Shown: positions 15,688-25,234, counted from the first letter of the stretch. The stretch is DNA of 64,000 nt from Micromonospora lupini str. Lupac 08 (GCF_000297395.2 NZ_HF570108.1:6567259-6631258); one strand, 5' to 3'. Numbers and translations: made by a program. Notes: a model not told the origin generated them from the sequence alone.

Positions 15688-16538
15688 CCGGGCTGCGGGG
15701 CGGCTCCGGCCGCCGCGGGCCGGCAGGCCCGGATCGCGGACAGCGTGGCGTGCACGTCGAACTGGTGACCGTCGTCGCTCTCCCAACCACCGTCACTGCG
15801 CTGGGTCTCGGCGAGCCGTCGCAGGGCCCGCACCATGATCCAGTCGTGCAGGTCGATGCCGACCCGGCGCAGCGTGGCCGCCAGCCAGGCCACGTCGCCC
15901 GGCGACATCGCGGACATCCGTTCGGCGAGCACCACCTGGATCCGCGCCGACTCCTGGAACATGTCCTGCCGGTGCAGCACTGCCGCGCTCAGCCAGCCGG
16001 CGGCGAGGAACGACGGCCAACCGCCGTCCGGGCGCAGCCGCGCGACGATCGACTGGGCCGCCGCCTGGACCACACCGGCGTACGCCCCGCCGACCCGGTG
16101 GTCGAGCGGGCCCGAGGCGCGGGCGTCCAGGCCGGCGACGGTCAGCCAGAAGCCGGCGTTGGCGGTGAGGAAGAGTTTGGCCTCCGGATCGCCGGGGCGG
16201 GCCCACTCCGGGGCCGAGCCGGTCAGCGAGAGGTCCTCGTCCCAGCCGCCGTCGGCCTGCTGCCGGGACGCCAACCAGTCCAGCGCCCGGCGGGCGGCGG
16301 GACGGCCCAGCGCGCCCAGGTCGTCCAGCTCGGAGAGCCGGAAGCAGGTGGCGTCGACCGAGGCGACCTCGCCACCCCAGGTCGCCGGCCAGCCGCCGTC
16401 GGGCGACTGGCCGACCTCGGCCGTCTCCAACAGCTCCGGCGGCACCGGCGTGCCGTTGCGCAGCCAGGAGAGGCGGGCGCGCTCCACCGCGTCCCCATGC
16501 GCCACGACGAATCCGATCGCGGCTTCCAAGTCGACCAC
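15684..16538 (-). CDS. Prenyltransferase/squalene-oxidase-repeat (cyclase-like) protein
   Basis: A 284-residue predicted alpha/alpha-toroid protein. Several QW-like repeats are visible: [37 protein letters not shown] and [12 protein letters not shown]. The spacing matches prenyltransferase/squalene-cyclase repeats, but the protein is far shorter than a full cyclase and I see no DXDD catalytic motif, so a terpene-cyclising role is doubtful. GTG 16538 gives [15 protein letters not shown]; upstream codons are open to 16625 but read poorly. No signal peptide is present. It shares a CTAG stop with proA in tail-to-tail overlap. Confidence 0.75.
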   Translation of the reverse strand: MVDLEAAIGFVVAHGDAVERARLSWLRNGTPVPPELLETAEVGQSPDGGWPATWGGEVASVDATCFRLSELDDLGALGRPAARRALDWLASRQQADGGWDEDLSLTGSAPEWARPGDPEAKLFLTANAGFWLTVAGLDARASGPLDHRVGGAYAGVVQAAAQSIVARLRPDGGWPSFLAAGWLSAAVLHRQDMFQESARIQVVLAERMSAMSPGDVAWLAATLRRVGIDLHDWIMVRALRRLAETQRSDGGWESDDGHQFDVHATLSAIRACRPAAAGAAPQPG

Positions 16539-16724
16539 GGCGGAGACGCTACCTGCGCAGACACGATCCCGCCTCGGGGAATCGGCCAGCCGGAACTGGC
16601 TGCGTCGCTCCCGCCGGAGCGCCACACGGAGCCAACTGCGTCGATTTAGCGTCGACGACGGCGCGCGGAACGGGACCGGGCCGGCGCCGGGGCGGCGCGG
16701 TGTGGCATCGCCCCGGCGGACCGG

Positions 16725-17906
16725 TCAGTACGCGGGCAGTGACGGGTCGATCTGCTTGATCCAGGAGAGCACGCCGCCCTGCACGTGCACGGCGTCGCGG
16801 AACCCGGCCGCCTTCAGCGCGGCGAGCGCCTCCGCCGAGCGGACGCCGGACTTGCAGTGCAGCACGATCTGCTTGTCCTGCGGGAGCTTCGCAAGCGCCT
16901 CGCCGGAGATGATGTCGCCCTTGGGGATGAGGGTGGCGCCGGGGATCCGCACGATCTCGTACTCGGCCGGCTCCCGCACGTCGACGAGGAAGATGTCCTT
17001 GCCGGCGTCCTGCCACTCCTTCAGCTCCAGGGCGGTGATGGTGGAGTCGAGCGTCGCCTCCTGGGCCTCCTCGGAGACCGCGCCGCAGAAGTCCTCGTAG
17101 TCTTCCAGCAGGTCGGTGACGGTCGGGTTCTCGCCGCAGAGCACGCAGTTCGGGTCCTTCCGGACCTTGATCTTGCGGTACTCCATCTCCAGGGCGTCGT
17201 AGACCATCAGGCGGCCGACAAGCGGCTCACCGATGCCGGTGAGCAGCTTGATGGCCTCGTTCACCTGGATCGAGCCGATCGACGCGCAGAGCACACCGAG
17301 CACGCCGCCCTCGGCGCAGGACGGGACCATGCCGGGCGGCGGCGGCTCCGGGTAGAGGCACCGGTAGCAGGGGCCGTGCTCGGCCCAGAACACCGACGCC
17401 TGGCCGTCGAAGCGGTAGATCGAGCCCCAGACGTACGGCTTGCCGAGCAGCACCGCCGCGTCGTTGACCATGTACCGGGTGGCGAAGTTGTCGGTGCCGT
17501 CGACGATCAGGTCGTACTGGGCGAAGATCTCACGGACGTTCTCGCGGTCCAACGCGGTGTTGTGGATCTCCACGTTGACCAGGGGGTTGATCTCGCGGAT
17601 CGACGCGGCGGCGGACTCGGCCTTGGAACGGCCGATGTCGGACACGCCGTGGATGATCTGACGCTGGAGGTTCGACTCGTCGACGGTGTCGAAGTCGATG
17701 ATGCCGAGGGTGCCGACACCCGCCGCGGCGAGGTACAGCAGGGCAGGCGAGCCGAGGCCACCAGCGCCGACACAGAGCACCCGGGCGTTCTTCAGCCGCT
17801 TCTGGCCGGTCACCCCGACGTCCGGGATGATCAGGTGGCGCGAGTAGCGGCGGATCTCGTCAACTGTCAGCTCGGCGGCGGGCTCGACGAGCGGGGGCAA
17901 CGACAC
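16725..17906 (-). CDS. moeZ: Adenylyltransferase/sulfurtransferase MoeZ
   Basis: E1-like enzyme that activates the C-terminus of small sulfur-carrier proteins and supplies sulfur for molybdopterin, thiamine or cysteine-type pathways. The ThiF/MoeB domain (1-270) has the ATP motif GAGGLGSPALLYLAAAG, zinc cysteines C180/C183 (PCYRCL) and C254/C257 (CVLCGE). A C-terminal rhodanese domain carries the active cysteine C351 in LHCKSGVRSAE. The length of 393 is standard. GTG 17906 follows GGGGAG with 6-base spacing. The order moeZ, DUF3152, TetR, DUF3107, ferritin-like, DEAD helicase parallels M. tuberculosis Rv3206c-Rv3211. Confidence 0.95.
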   Translation of the reverse strand: MSLPPLVEPAAELTVDEIRRYSRHLIIPDVGVTGQKRLKNARVLCVGAGGLGSPALLYLAAAGVGTLGIIDFDTVDESNLQRQIIHGVSDIGRSKAESAAASIREINPLVNVEIHNTALDRENVREIFAQYDLIVDGTDNFATRYMVNDAAVLLGKPYVWGSIYRFDGQASVFWAEHGPCYRCLYPEPPPPGMVPSCAEGGVLGVLCASIGSIQVNEAIKLLTGIGEPLVGRLMVYDALEMEYRKIKVRKDPNCVLCGENPTVTDLLEDYEDFCGAVSEEAQEATLDSTITALELKEWQDAGKDIFLVDVREPAEYEIVRIPGATLIPKGDIISGEALAKLPQDKQIVLHCKSGVRSAEALAALKAAGFRDAVHVQGGVLSWIKQIDPSLPAY

Positions 17907-18027
17907 GGTGGACTCCCCGGGATCGGCGGTGTGAACCGCGCCATTGTTGCTCGCCCGGGCCGCACTCGGCCATGAGGGAGGACACGTGGCCCGCGATGCG
18001 GGAGGGGAATAACTGACGCCCGGTCGG

Positions 18028-18861
18028 TCAGGGGACGACGTCGCCGGCGTAGCGACGGCCGTCGAGGTAGGGCCAGGCGTTCGCCACGCAGCCCCGCAGC
18101 CCGTACGTCTGCTGCTGCATCACCGGTGCGGGCTCCCCCGGGCCGGGGCACGCCTCGTGCCCCTCACCGAACTCGTGGCCGACCTCGTGGTTGATGACGT
18201 AGGTGCGGTACGTCTCCAGCGGTGCCCCGTAGTCGGGCACGGCCTCCTGCCAGCGGGCCAGGTTGATGATGACCTCGCCGGGCAGCCGGCAGGAGGTGTA
18301 GCGCTCGGTGGTCAACCCACCCTCGGCGCACATCCGCTCCGACGTCACCGGGGTGGCGAGGTAGACGGTGAAGTCGGCGACGTCGGCGTCGGCCACCCGC
18401 TGCACCCGCAACTCACCGGAGGCGATCCAGCTGCGCCTGTCGGCCAGCACCTCGTCCACCCGCGCGGCGAACGCGTCGGCGTCCTGACCGCTGCCCCGTT
18501 CGACCACGACCCGGTAGCGGCGCAGCGGTCCGTCCGTACCGTGCACGGAGGTTCCCCCGGCGGCGGCCGTGAAGCGTCCCGCGCCGACCGACGGGTAGCC
18601 GCTGGGCACCGGGTGGGCCTCACCGCCGCCCACACCCATCCCGCCCTGCGCCGGGGTGGGCGCCACGTCGGCCGGCGGTTCGTCGCCGCGCGTCGCGGTC
18701 ACGCCGACGGCGGTTGCGGTGGCGGCCACGAGCAGCCCGAGCAGCAGGCTGCGGCGTCGGCGGCGGCGCATCCGCACGAGCGTGGGACGCGCACCCTCGT
18801 ACGCCGACCCCTCGGGCGGGTCGGGCGGCACGGGTGGGCCGTAAGGGGACGACGGCGTCAT
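18028..18861 (-). CDS. DUF3152 protein, membrane-anchored metalloprotease-like (copy 1)
   Basis: A 277-residue protein with a Pro-rich cytoplasmic leader, an RRRRRR stop signal, one membrane helix at about 38-56 and an extracytoplasmic DUF3152 domain. A zinc-protease signature is clear: HEVGHEFGEGH at 225-235 gives H225, E226, H229 and H235, the metzincin arrangement, and PVM at 247-248 sits where a Met-turn would be. Conserved cysteines (C178, C191, C238, C258) suggest disulfides. The family has no assigned substrate. The homologue in M. tuberculosis is Rv3207c, next to moeZ as here. The ATG is preceded by an AT-rich promoter-like stretch with TAATCT. Confidence 0.88.
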   Translation of the reverse strand: MTPSSPYGPPVPPDPPEGSAYEGARPTLVRMRRRRRRSLLLGLLVAATATAVGVTATRGDEPPADVAPTPAQGGMGVGGGEAHPVPSGYPSVGAGRFTAAAGGTSVHGTDGPLRRYRVVVERGSGQDADAFAARVDEVLADRRSWIASGELRVQRVADADVADFTVYLATPVTSERMCAEGGLTTERYTSCRLPGEVIINLARWQEAVPDYGAPLETYRTYVINHEVGHEFGEGHEACPGPGEPAPVMQQQTYGLRGCVANAWPYLDGRRYAGDVVP

Positions 18862-18952
18862 GACGTCAAGCCTGCCAGATTATTCCGGCAATTCTCCGCT
18901 TTTGCCGCTATCGACGCAATACACCTAATGTTGGCGCTTCGGAGCGGACCCG

Positions 18953-19789
18953 TCAGAGGGCCGGGCCGGCGTAGCGCCGACCGTCGACGTACGGCCACGG
19001 GTTGACCCGGCACCCGTTGAGGAAGAGGGTCTGCTGCATCATCACCGGCGCCGGACGCCCCACGCCCGGGCAGCGCTCGTGCCGGTGCCCGAGCTGGTGG
19101 CCCACCTCGTGGTTGACCACGTACGTCCGGTAGACCGCCAGCGGCACGCCCGCCGACACGTAGTGCGGCACCGACAACCGCCACCGATCCAGATTGATGA
19201 TCACCTGGCCGGGCGCGCGGCAGGAGGTGTACGGCCGCCCGCCGATCCGGATGTCCACGCCACCCTCGGCACACATCCGGCCCGCCGTACGGGCGGTCGC
19301 CAGATAGACCGTGAAGTCCCGGGGAGCGTCCCCCGGTACCTGCTGCAACCGCAGGCGGCCGCTGTCGACCCAACTGCCCGGCCCGGCGAGCGCCACCCGG
19401 ACGGCCTGCGCGAACGCGGCGACGTCCTCGTTGCTGCCCGACTCGACCGCCACCCGGTAGCGGCGCAGCTCACCCGCCCGACCCAGCACCGGGCCGGCGT
19501 GGTCGTCGTGACCGAACCGGCCGGTCCCCGCGGTCGGCACCGAGCCGGGCATCCGCAGCACCGGCGACGGGCTCGGCGAGGCGGCGGTGGCGGTCGGCGA
19601 CGGGTCCACCGACGGCGGCAACTGCCCGCCCACCAGCGGTGGCGGCGGAGCGACCTCCTCGGCGGTCAGCCGATCGGGTGGCACGCCCGGACCCTCGGCG
19701 ATCACCGTCACCGCCGCGCCAACCGCCAGCACCACCGCCACCAGCTGGGCGATCAGTGCGAAGCGTCGGCGGCGAGCGGAACTGAACAT
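18953..19789 (-). CDS. DUF3152 protein, membrane-anchored metalloprotease-like (copy 2)
   Basis: A 278-residue paralogue of the adjacent gene. It has an N-terminal membrane helix (about 10-30), a Pro/Ser/Thr linker containing a SPTATAASPSPSPV repeat, then a DUF3152 domain with NHEVGHQLGHRH (H227, E228, H231, H237) and PAPVMMQQT as the Met-turn region. The same four Cys positions are kept. ATG 19789 lies 5 bases after the stop of the hydrolase gene, so it is translationally coupled to it, whereas copy 1 has its own promoter-like region. Both copies retain all zinc ligands, arguing that both are active. Confidence 0.87.
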   Translation of the reverse strand: MFSSARRRRFALIAQLVAVVLAVGAAVTVIAEGPGVPPDRLTAEEVAPPPPLVGGQLPPSVDPSPTATAASPSPSPVLRMPGSVPTAGTGRFGHDDHAGPVLGRAGELRRYRVAVESGSNEDVAAFAQAVRVALAGPGSWVDSGRLRLQQVPGDAPRDFTVYLATARTAGRMCAEGGVDIRIGGRPYTSCRAPGQVIINLDRWRLSVPHYVSAGVPLAVYRTYVVNHEVGHQLGHRHERCPGVGRPAPVMMQQTLFLNGCRVNPWPYVDGRRYAGPAL

Positions 19790-19794
19790 CCTGG

Positions 19795-20769
19795 TCAGCC
19801 TGCCAGATCGGACGGCCGAGCGGCGTCCTCCGTTTCGGCGAGCAGGCCGACAACCGCCCGGGCGACCAGCCGGGGAACCTCCAACTGCGCCACGTGACCG
19901 ACACCGTCGAGCATCAGCAGGCGGCTGTCCGGAATGAGCCGGGCGGTCTGGGGCGCGACGCGAACGTCGACCAGCCGATCCTGCCGGCCCCCCACCACGA
20001 GCGTCGGCGCGCGCACCGCCCGGGCGAGCCGCCACAGCGACCCCGCCCCCGGCAGGTACGCCCGCAGGAAGCTGGAGACCAGCCCGCGGAACGTCCGGAC
20101 GTACGCGGCCGCGTAGTGCTTCGCCTCGTACCGGACCCGGATCTCCTCCAACGCCTCGGCCCGGCGCTGCGCGCAGATGCGGCTGAGGTCGGCGACGCAC
20201 GCCTCCAACACCTGCTCGGCCATCACCTCGGGCGCGAGTTGGGTGAGGTGCCGGGCGACCAGCCGCTCACCTCGGGGGATGACAAGCACCGGCAGCATCC
20301 GTCCCTGCAACGACCGCCGGAAGTCCAGGAACGGCAGCGCCGGAGAGATCAGGGTGAGGGTACGGACCAGGTCGGGCCGCAGCCCCGCCACCTGGACCGA
20401 GACCGCGCCGCCCAGCGAGTTGCCGAACAGGTGGACCGGCCCCCGACCGGAGTGCTCGATCCACCGGATGACCAGGTTCGCGAAGGCCGGGATCGTGTAG
20501 CGCGGGCCCGGCTCGCTGCGGCCGAACCCGGGCAGGTCGATGGCCTGGCCGTCCAGCCGGTCGGCGAGCAGCCCGGCCAGGTCGGTCCAGTTCTGCGACG
20601 AGCCGCCCAGCCCGTGCACGTACAGCGCCGGCTCCGCGCCGGCGGTCGTCGCCGGAGTGTCCCGCACATAGGTGGCGACGCCGTCGAGGCGGACCTCCCG
20701 GCCCGGCCACGGCGGCGGAACACCGACCTCGGGGAGGAGGTGGTCCGGCCAGAGGGAGGCGCGTTTCAT
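19795..20769 (-). CDS. Alpha/beta hydrolase
   Basis: A 324-residue alpha/beta-fold hydrolase, probably cytosolic. The catalytic parts are all visible: oxyanion segment YVHGLGGSSQNW, nucleophile elbow GNSLGG, acidic residue in VVGGRQDRLVD, and histidine in GVGHVAQLE. The cap region (about 150-240) is rich in Arg and Leu. ATG 20769 directly abuts GGGAGG, which is unusually tight. No alternative start nearby has better spacing, and an upstream CCGAGG may serve instead. It is 23 bp downstream of the large repeat protein and 5 bp upstream of DUF3152 copy 2, so the three form one operon. The substrate is unknown; such genes are often annotated as lipases or haloperoxidase-like esterases. Confidence 0.88.
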   Translation of the reverse strand: MKRASLWPDHLLPEVGVPPPWPGREVRLDGVATYVRDTPATTAGAEPALYVHGLGGSSQNWTDLAGLLADRLDGQAIDLPGFGRSEPGPRYTIPAFANLVIRWIEHSGRGPVHLFGNSLGGAVSVQVAGLRPDLVRTLTLISPALPFLDFRRSLQGRMLPVLVIPRGERLVARHLTQLAPEVMAEQVLEACVADLSRICAQRRAEALEEIRVRYEAKHYAAAYVRTFRGLVSSFLRAYLPGAGSLWRLARAVRAPTLVVGGRQDRLVDVRVAPQTARLIPDSRLLMLDGVGHVAQLEVPRLVARAVVGLLAETEDAARPSDLAG

Positions 20770-20792
20770 CCTCCCAGTCTGCCTCGGACCAC

Positions 20793-23700
20793 TCAGGACA
20801 GCAGCGCCTCCAGCCGACGGTTGACCGCCGCCAGCGTCGCCCGGACCACCGCCTGCCGCGGGTCGCCGGCCACCAGGGCCGAGCCGGCGAGCTGCTCGAC
20901 CCAGCCCTCGCAGACCAGCAGCACCACCACCGTGGCCACCTCGCAGTTGCCGAACGGCACCACCGCCGCGTGCTCGACGAAGCAGCGGCCACGCTCGGCG
21001 TTCTCGGCGCCGCGCAGCAACTCGTCCACGGCGGCGGCCGCGGCCACCGCGCAGAGACGCAGCACGTAACCGTCCACCGCCGGCCCGGTCGCGTACCCGG
21101 CGGCGTTGTCGTCGCCGGCCAGCAGCCGCACCTCCACGTTGGCGTCCAGACCGAAGGTGCTGACCTGCACGTGGTCGATGACCACTCGCGGCCCCGGCAC
21201 GCCGCCGGTTTCCAGCGGCCGGGAGGGCGCCGACTCCGTCGTGGTCACCTGACCGCCGGAGTACGACGTACCGACCGTCGCCGGGCTGCCGGTGGCGCCG
21301 CCGGTGGGCGCGGCCGAGACCGAGCCGGGCTCCTCGACGGTGGCGCGGCCCCGGTGCGGGGCACCAGCCCGCCGCCGACGTGCCGCGTCCGGCCCGACCC
21401 ACTGCTCCGGGCCGGTCGGCGTGGCCTCGGCGATACGCGTTTCCGCGCCGGTGTCACCCGGCTCGGCGGGCCGCCGCGACTCGGCGACGCGCGGCTCGGC
21501 GGGCCGCCGCTCGGCGACGCGCGGCTCGGCGGATCGTGGCTCGACGACGCGCGGCTCGACGGGTCGCGGCGCGGCAGGGCGCGGCTCGGCGGCGCGGCGA
21601 CGGACCGGCGGGGCCGGCGTGGTGGGCAGGCCGGGCACGTTCTGCGGGGCGGCGGCCAGCCCCATCCGTTCCTGGAGCAGCCGGGCCACCTGTCGACTCA
21701 CCTCGGCCGGATCGGCACCGTCGGCCAGGTCCAACCGGAGGCTGTGCGCGCCGGCCGGGGTACGGCGCAGGGCGGCGTCCCGGACGCCGGCCACCTCCCG
21801 TACGGCGTCCAGGATGGCGTTGACGTCGAATCCCTCGGGACGCTCCCGCAACGGAGCGGGCTCGTCGTCGCGGCGCAGGTGGGTGGCGATGCGGGCGAGT
21901 TCGGGGGTTTCGGCGGGTGGCTCCACGGCTGGCGGCTCCGGCACAACGGGCACGTCCGGTTCCGCGGGGACGCGCTGCGGCAGCACCGCCGACGTGTCGG
22001 GACGTCGACCGCCGTCGGCGGGCTCGGCCGGCGACGCCGGGTCGGGGGCGGATCGGCGAGCGGCGTAGGGAGGGGCGGACGCGGGTGACGGCCGGTCGTG
22101 ACGCCCGGGCCCGCTCGTGGCGGAGGCCGGACCGGCACCGGCCGAGGGAGGTGGCGGACCGGCGAGGGAAGGACCGGTCGCCGTCGGGGCGGCAGGAGCC
22201 GGCTCGGCGGGCGCGGGCGGCTCCGGGGTCGCCGGTCGGAGCCGGAACGGTGCGGTCGGCCGGACCGGGCCGGTCGACTCGCCCGCGTCGCTCGCCCGTG
22301 GAGAGGTCGCCGGCCGGGTGGCCGGCCAGGACGGACGTTCGGCCGGGGCGGCCGGAATGCGCCCCTCGGACCAGTCGGGTCGCTCGGCCGCCACGGGTGT
22401 CGGCGATCCACCGACCCACGCGGGCCGCTCGGCCACCGGACGGACCGGTGCGGCCGGTGGCGGCGCATCGGTCAACGTCGGCGGTGGGCCGGCGGGCGCG
22501 GGCGGCGGCGAATCGACAGGGGCGGGCGGATCGACGGCTGCCGGGCCCGCCCAGGACGGACGCGTACCCGCAGGCGCGCCGGCGGGTGTCGGATCCCCGG
22601 CCCAGGACGGACGCGACGGAGGGGCGCTGGTCGGCACCGGATCGGAGCCTCCGGCCCAGGAGGGACGGGGCGGCGGTGGGAGAGCCGATGCCGGACCGGC
22701 CCAGGACGGGCGCGACGGCGGGGCGCTGGCCGGGGTCGGGTCCGACCCACCGGCCCAGGAGGGGCGCTCAACGGCCGGCGGGCCGCTGGTCGGCTCGGCA
22801 CGGGCGCTGCTCGACGCCGACCCACCAGCCCACGACGGGCGGTCAACGGCCGGCGGGCCGCTGGTCGGCTCGGCACGGACGGCGCTGCTCGACGCAGCCC
22901 GGCCACGACGGACGCTCAACGGCCGGCGGGCCACTGGTGGGGGCGGGGCCGCCGGCCCAGGAGGGGCGCTCGGCGGCGGGCGACGCGCTGCGTGGGGAAC
23001 GGGCGGGCCGCTGGTCGGGGTCGGGGTGGGGTCCGTGCCGCCGGTGCGGGGTGACGGGTCGGCCGGCGCGCTGATCGGGGCCGGCGCGGCCCAGGACGGG
23101 CGGTCGGCGGGGAGCCCGCTGGTCGGCTCGGGCGTCGGCCCACCGGCCCAGGAGGGGCGCTCGGCCGGCTCCGGTCGGGAGACCTCCGGAGGCCCGCTGG
23201 TCGGGGTCGTGGCCGGGCGTTCCCCGGCCCAGGACGGGCGCGGGGGCGTGCCGCGACCGGCATCCGCCTCGGCCTGCGGCGCGTCCCTGGTGATGTCGTA
23301 CGCGCGGGGCGGCTCGGCGGGCACCGGCTCGTACGGACGGGTCGGCTCGGCTCGCACCGGCTCGTACGGCAGGTTGGGCTCGGCGACCCAGCCCGGCGTG
23401 GACTCGTCCCGCGCCGGTCGACCGGCCGGCTCGCCGTCCTGGCGGGACCAGGGTGGTGCCCACCCACTGCCCCAGCTCGGGCGGTTCCAGCTGGGCCCGG
23501 ACCAGTCCGGCTCGATGGAAGGAGGCTCACCGGCTCGGTGCGTGTCCCCGGTGGGGTGCTCCGGCTCGGAGTCGTCGCGGCGCCCGGACTCGGCCGACGC
23601 CTCCGCTGCGAGCGGGGCCCCCCAGCCGTGCGACACGGCCGGTTGATCGTCGACGGCCGACCGTTCGCCGGTGGGCGCGCGGAGACCGGGCGGCACCTCG

Positions 23701-24386
23701 AAACCCGAGGCCGCCGTGCCGACGGGCGGCACCTGGATGGAGGCTGGCGCCGTGCCGGGCAGAGCGGGGTCGGCCCAGCGGACGCTGCGCGGCGCGGCAG
23801 GGTCGGTGGTGGAGTGCCGGGACGGGCCGGGGTCGGCCTCATCCGGCCCCTGCTCCACGGCCGGAGCGGGACGTTGGGCGGGCACCACGAGACGACCCGC
23901 GCCCGCGTCGGGCCGGTCCTCGACGGTCCGCCCGGGAGGCGCGCTCACCGGCGTCTGTCGGCCCGGTGAGGCCCCGCCGCCGAGGTACGCGACGCCGTTG
24001 ATCTCCGCGTCGCCGTGACGGACGCCGTTGATCTCGCTGTCGCCGTTGCTGTCGCTGTCGCTGTCGCTGTCGATCTCTGCCTCGTCGTGGTGGACACCGT
24101 TGGTGTGGTGGCCGTTGACCCGGGCCTGCCGCTCGGAGTCACCGGTCAGCCCGGGCAGAGGCGCGGGCAGATCGCCGTGCCTCGTGGAGGAGGTGCGCCA
24201 ACCGGACGCGAGAGGTTGCTGCCACGGTGGCGCCTGCTCCCCGGCCGGCTCGCGCTCGGCAGACGGGGACCACCCGCCCGTCGAGGGCGCCCACCCGCTG
24301 CCGGGGCGGCCCGGGTCGTCGTGCTGACCCGTTCCGTCACCGTGCTCTCCCGGGGTGGCGGCTCCGGGTTGCCCTGTTTCACTCAC
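20793..24386 (-). CDS. Large proline-rich protein with RPSWAG repeats
   Basis: A 1197-residue protein that I do not recognise. GTG 24386 is 6 bases after AAGGAG. The N-terminal 330 residues are low-complexity and acidic, including a DSDSDSDSN run and repeated EINGV units. About 430-850 carries many copies of (E/D)RPSWAGG separated by TSGPPAV- or DPTPA-type linkers. Two folded-looking parts follow: one around FDVNAILDAVREVAGVRDAALRR, and a C-terminal 120-residue domain (HVQVSTFGLDANVEVRLL to the end) rich in Ala/Val with conserved Cys. In the stretch at about 22895-22995 the repeat motif reads correctly only in a neighbouring frame, suggesting a compensated frameshift. It has no signal peptide or membrane helix. 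Together with the hydrolase and DUF3152 copy 2 it forms an operon, divergent from TetR. Confidence 0.75.
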   Translation of the reverse strand: MSETGQPGAATPGEHGDGTGQHDDPGRPGSGWAPSTGGWSPSAEREPAGEQAPPWQQPLASGWRTSSTRHGDLPAPLPGLTGDSERQARVNGHHTNGVHHDEAEIDSDSDSDSNGDSEINGVRHGDAEINGVAYLGGGASPGRQTPVSAPPGRTVEDRPDAGAGRLVVPAQRPAPAVEQGPDEADPGPSRHSTTDPAAPRSVRWADPALPGTAPASIQVPPVGTAASGFEVPPGLRAPTGERSAVDDQPAVSHGWGAPLAAEASAESGRRDDSEPEHPTGDTHRAGEPPSIEPDWSGPSWNRPSWGSGWAPPWSRQDGEPAGRPARDESTPGWVAEPNLPYEPVRAEPTRPYEPVPAEPPRAYDITRDAPQAEADAGRGTPPRPSWAGERPATTPTSGPPEVSRPEPAERPSWAGGPTPEPTSGLPADRPSWAAPAPISAPADPSPRTGGTDPTPTPTSGPPVPHAARRPPPSAPPGPAAPPPPVARRPLSVRRGRAASSSAVRAEPTSGPPAVDRPSWAGGSASSSARAEPTSGPPAVERPSWAGGSDPTPASAPPSRPSWAGPASALPPPPRPSWAGGSDPVPTSAPPSRPSWAGDPTPAGAPAGTRPSWAGPAAVDPPAPVDSPPPAPAGPPPTLTDAPPPAAPVRPVAERPAWVGGSPTPVAAERPDWSEGRIPAAPAERPSWPATRPATSPRASDAGESTGPVRPTAPFRLRPATPEPPAPAEPAPAAPTATGPSLAGPPPPSAGAGPASATSGPGRHDRPSPASAPPYAARRSAPDPASPAEPADGGRRPDTSAVLPQRVPAEPDVPVVPEPPAVEPPAETPELARIATHLRRDDEPAPLRERPEGFDVNAILDAVREVAGVRDAALRRTPAGAHSLRLDLADGADPAEVSRQVARLLQERMGLAAAPQNVPGLPTTPAPPVRRRAAEPRPAAPRPVEPRVVEPRSAEPRVAERRPAEPRVAESRRPAEPGDTGAETRIAEATPTGPEQWVGPDAARRRRAGAPHRGRATVEEPGSVSAAPTGGATGSPATVGTSYSGGQVTTTESAPSRPLETGGVPGPRVVIDHVQVSTFGLDANVEVRLLAGDDNAAGYATGPAVDGYVLRLCAVAAAAAVDELLRGAENAERGRCFVEHAAVVPFGNCEVATVVVLLVCEGWVEQLAGSALVAGDPRQAVVRATLAAVNRRLEALLS

Positions 24387-24533
24387 CGCGCGCTCCTTGG
24401 TCGCCCTCGCTGAGGCTACCGTGTGGGGAGAGTGGCGATAAGTTACAGCGGCGGGCCATTTCCACGACGCGGTCGAGGGCCGTCCCGATCTGGGGGGAAA
24501 ATGCCGGCCCGTACCGAGAACTCGGAGGATCCC

Positions 24534-25172
24534 ATGACCGCTGTGGGGAACGGTGCACAGACCGCTGGCAGGCCCACCCGCCTGCCCCGCTCCGCGCGCC
24601 GTAAGCAGCTGCTCGCGGCGGCGCAGGAGGTATTCGTCGCGCAGGGCTACCACGCCGCGGCGATGGACGACATCGCCGAGCGGGCCGGGGTTTCCAAGCC
24701 GGTGCTCTACCAACACTTCCCGGGAAAGATGGACCTCTACCTGGCCCTGCTGGACACGCACTGTGACGCCATCGTCGCTCAGGTGCACGAGGCGATGCGC
24801 GGCACCAGCGACAACAAGGAGCGGGTCAGCGCGTCGGTGCGCGCGTACTTCGACTTCGTCGATCACGAGAGCGAGGCGTTCCGCCTCGTCTTCGAGTCGG
24901 ACCTGCGCAACGACCCCGCGGTGCGGCAGCGGGTGGAGCGGGTCGAACAGGGCTGCATCGCGGCGATCACCGACACCATCATCTCCGACACCGGCGTCAG
25001 CCGGTCGCACGCCGAGCTGCTCGCCTCCGGGCTGGTCGGCGCGGCCGAGACCGCCGCGCAGTTCTGGCTGGCCGGCGGCCGGCAGGTGCCGAAGGCGGAG
25101 GCCGAGGCCCTGGTCGCTGCGCTGTCCTGGCGGGGCATCGCGAGCTTCCCGCTGCAAGGTGAGTCAGCCTGA
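24534..25172 (+). CDS. TetR family transcriptional regulator
   Basis: A 212-residue repressor-type regulator. The DNA-binding domain is at about 20-66, with RKQLLAAAQEVFVAQGYHAAAMDDIAERAGVS in two parts and KPVLYQHFPGKMDLYLALL as the recognition and following helices. The C-terminal ligand domain is all-helical. ATG 24534 follows GGAGG by 5 bases; ATG 24501 is in frame but less well spaced. It is divergent from the 1197-residue repeat protein (147 bp apart), so that gene and its operon are plausible targets. M. tuberculosis Rv3208, in the same neighbourhood, is also TetR. Confidence 0.92.
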   Translation: MTAVGNGAQTAGRPTRLPRSARRKQLLAAAQEVFVAQGYHAAAMDDIAERAGVSKPVLYQHFPGKMDLYLALLDTHCDAIVAQVHEAMRGTSDNKERVSASVRAYFDFVDHESEAFRLVFESDLRNDPAVRQRVERVEQGCIAAITDTIISDTGVSRSHAELLASGLVGAAETAAQFWLAGGRQVPKAEAEALVAALSWRGIASFPLQGESA

Positions 25173-25234
25173 CCGCCGACCCCGTGATCGGATAGCCTTC
25201 GCAGGGCGGTTATCGCCCCAGTTGAGGAGGCACA

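Noticed and set aside
22117-23646. Long plus-strand open frame opposite the RPSWAG region
   Set aside because: It is the complement of the repeat-coding sequence, with no ribosome site or recognisable domain.
24040-24075. CTGTCG-type short tandem repeat
   Set aside because: It simply encodes the DSDSDSDSN run of the large repeat protein and is covered by that gene.
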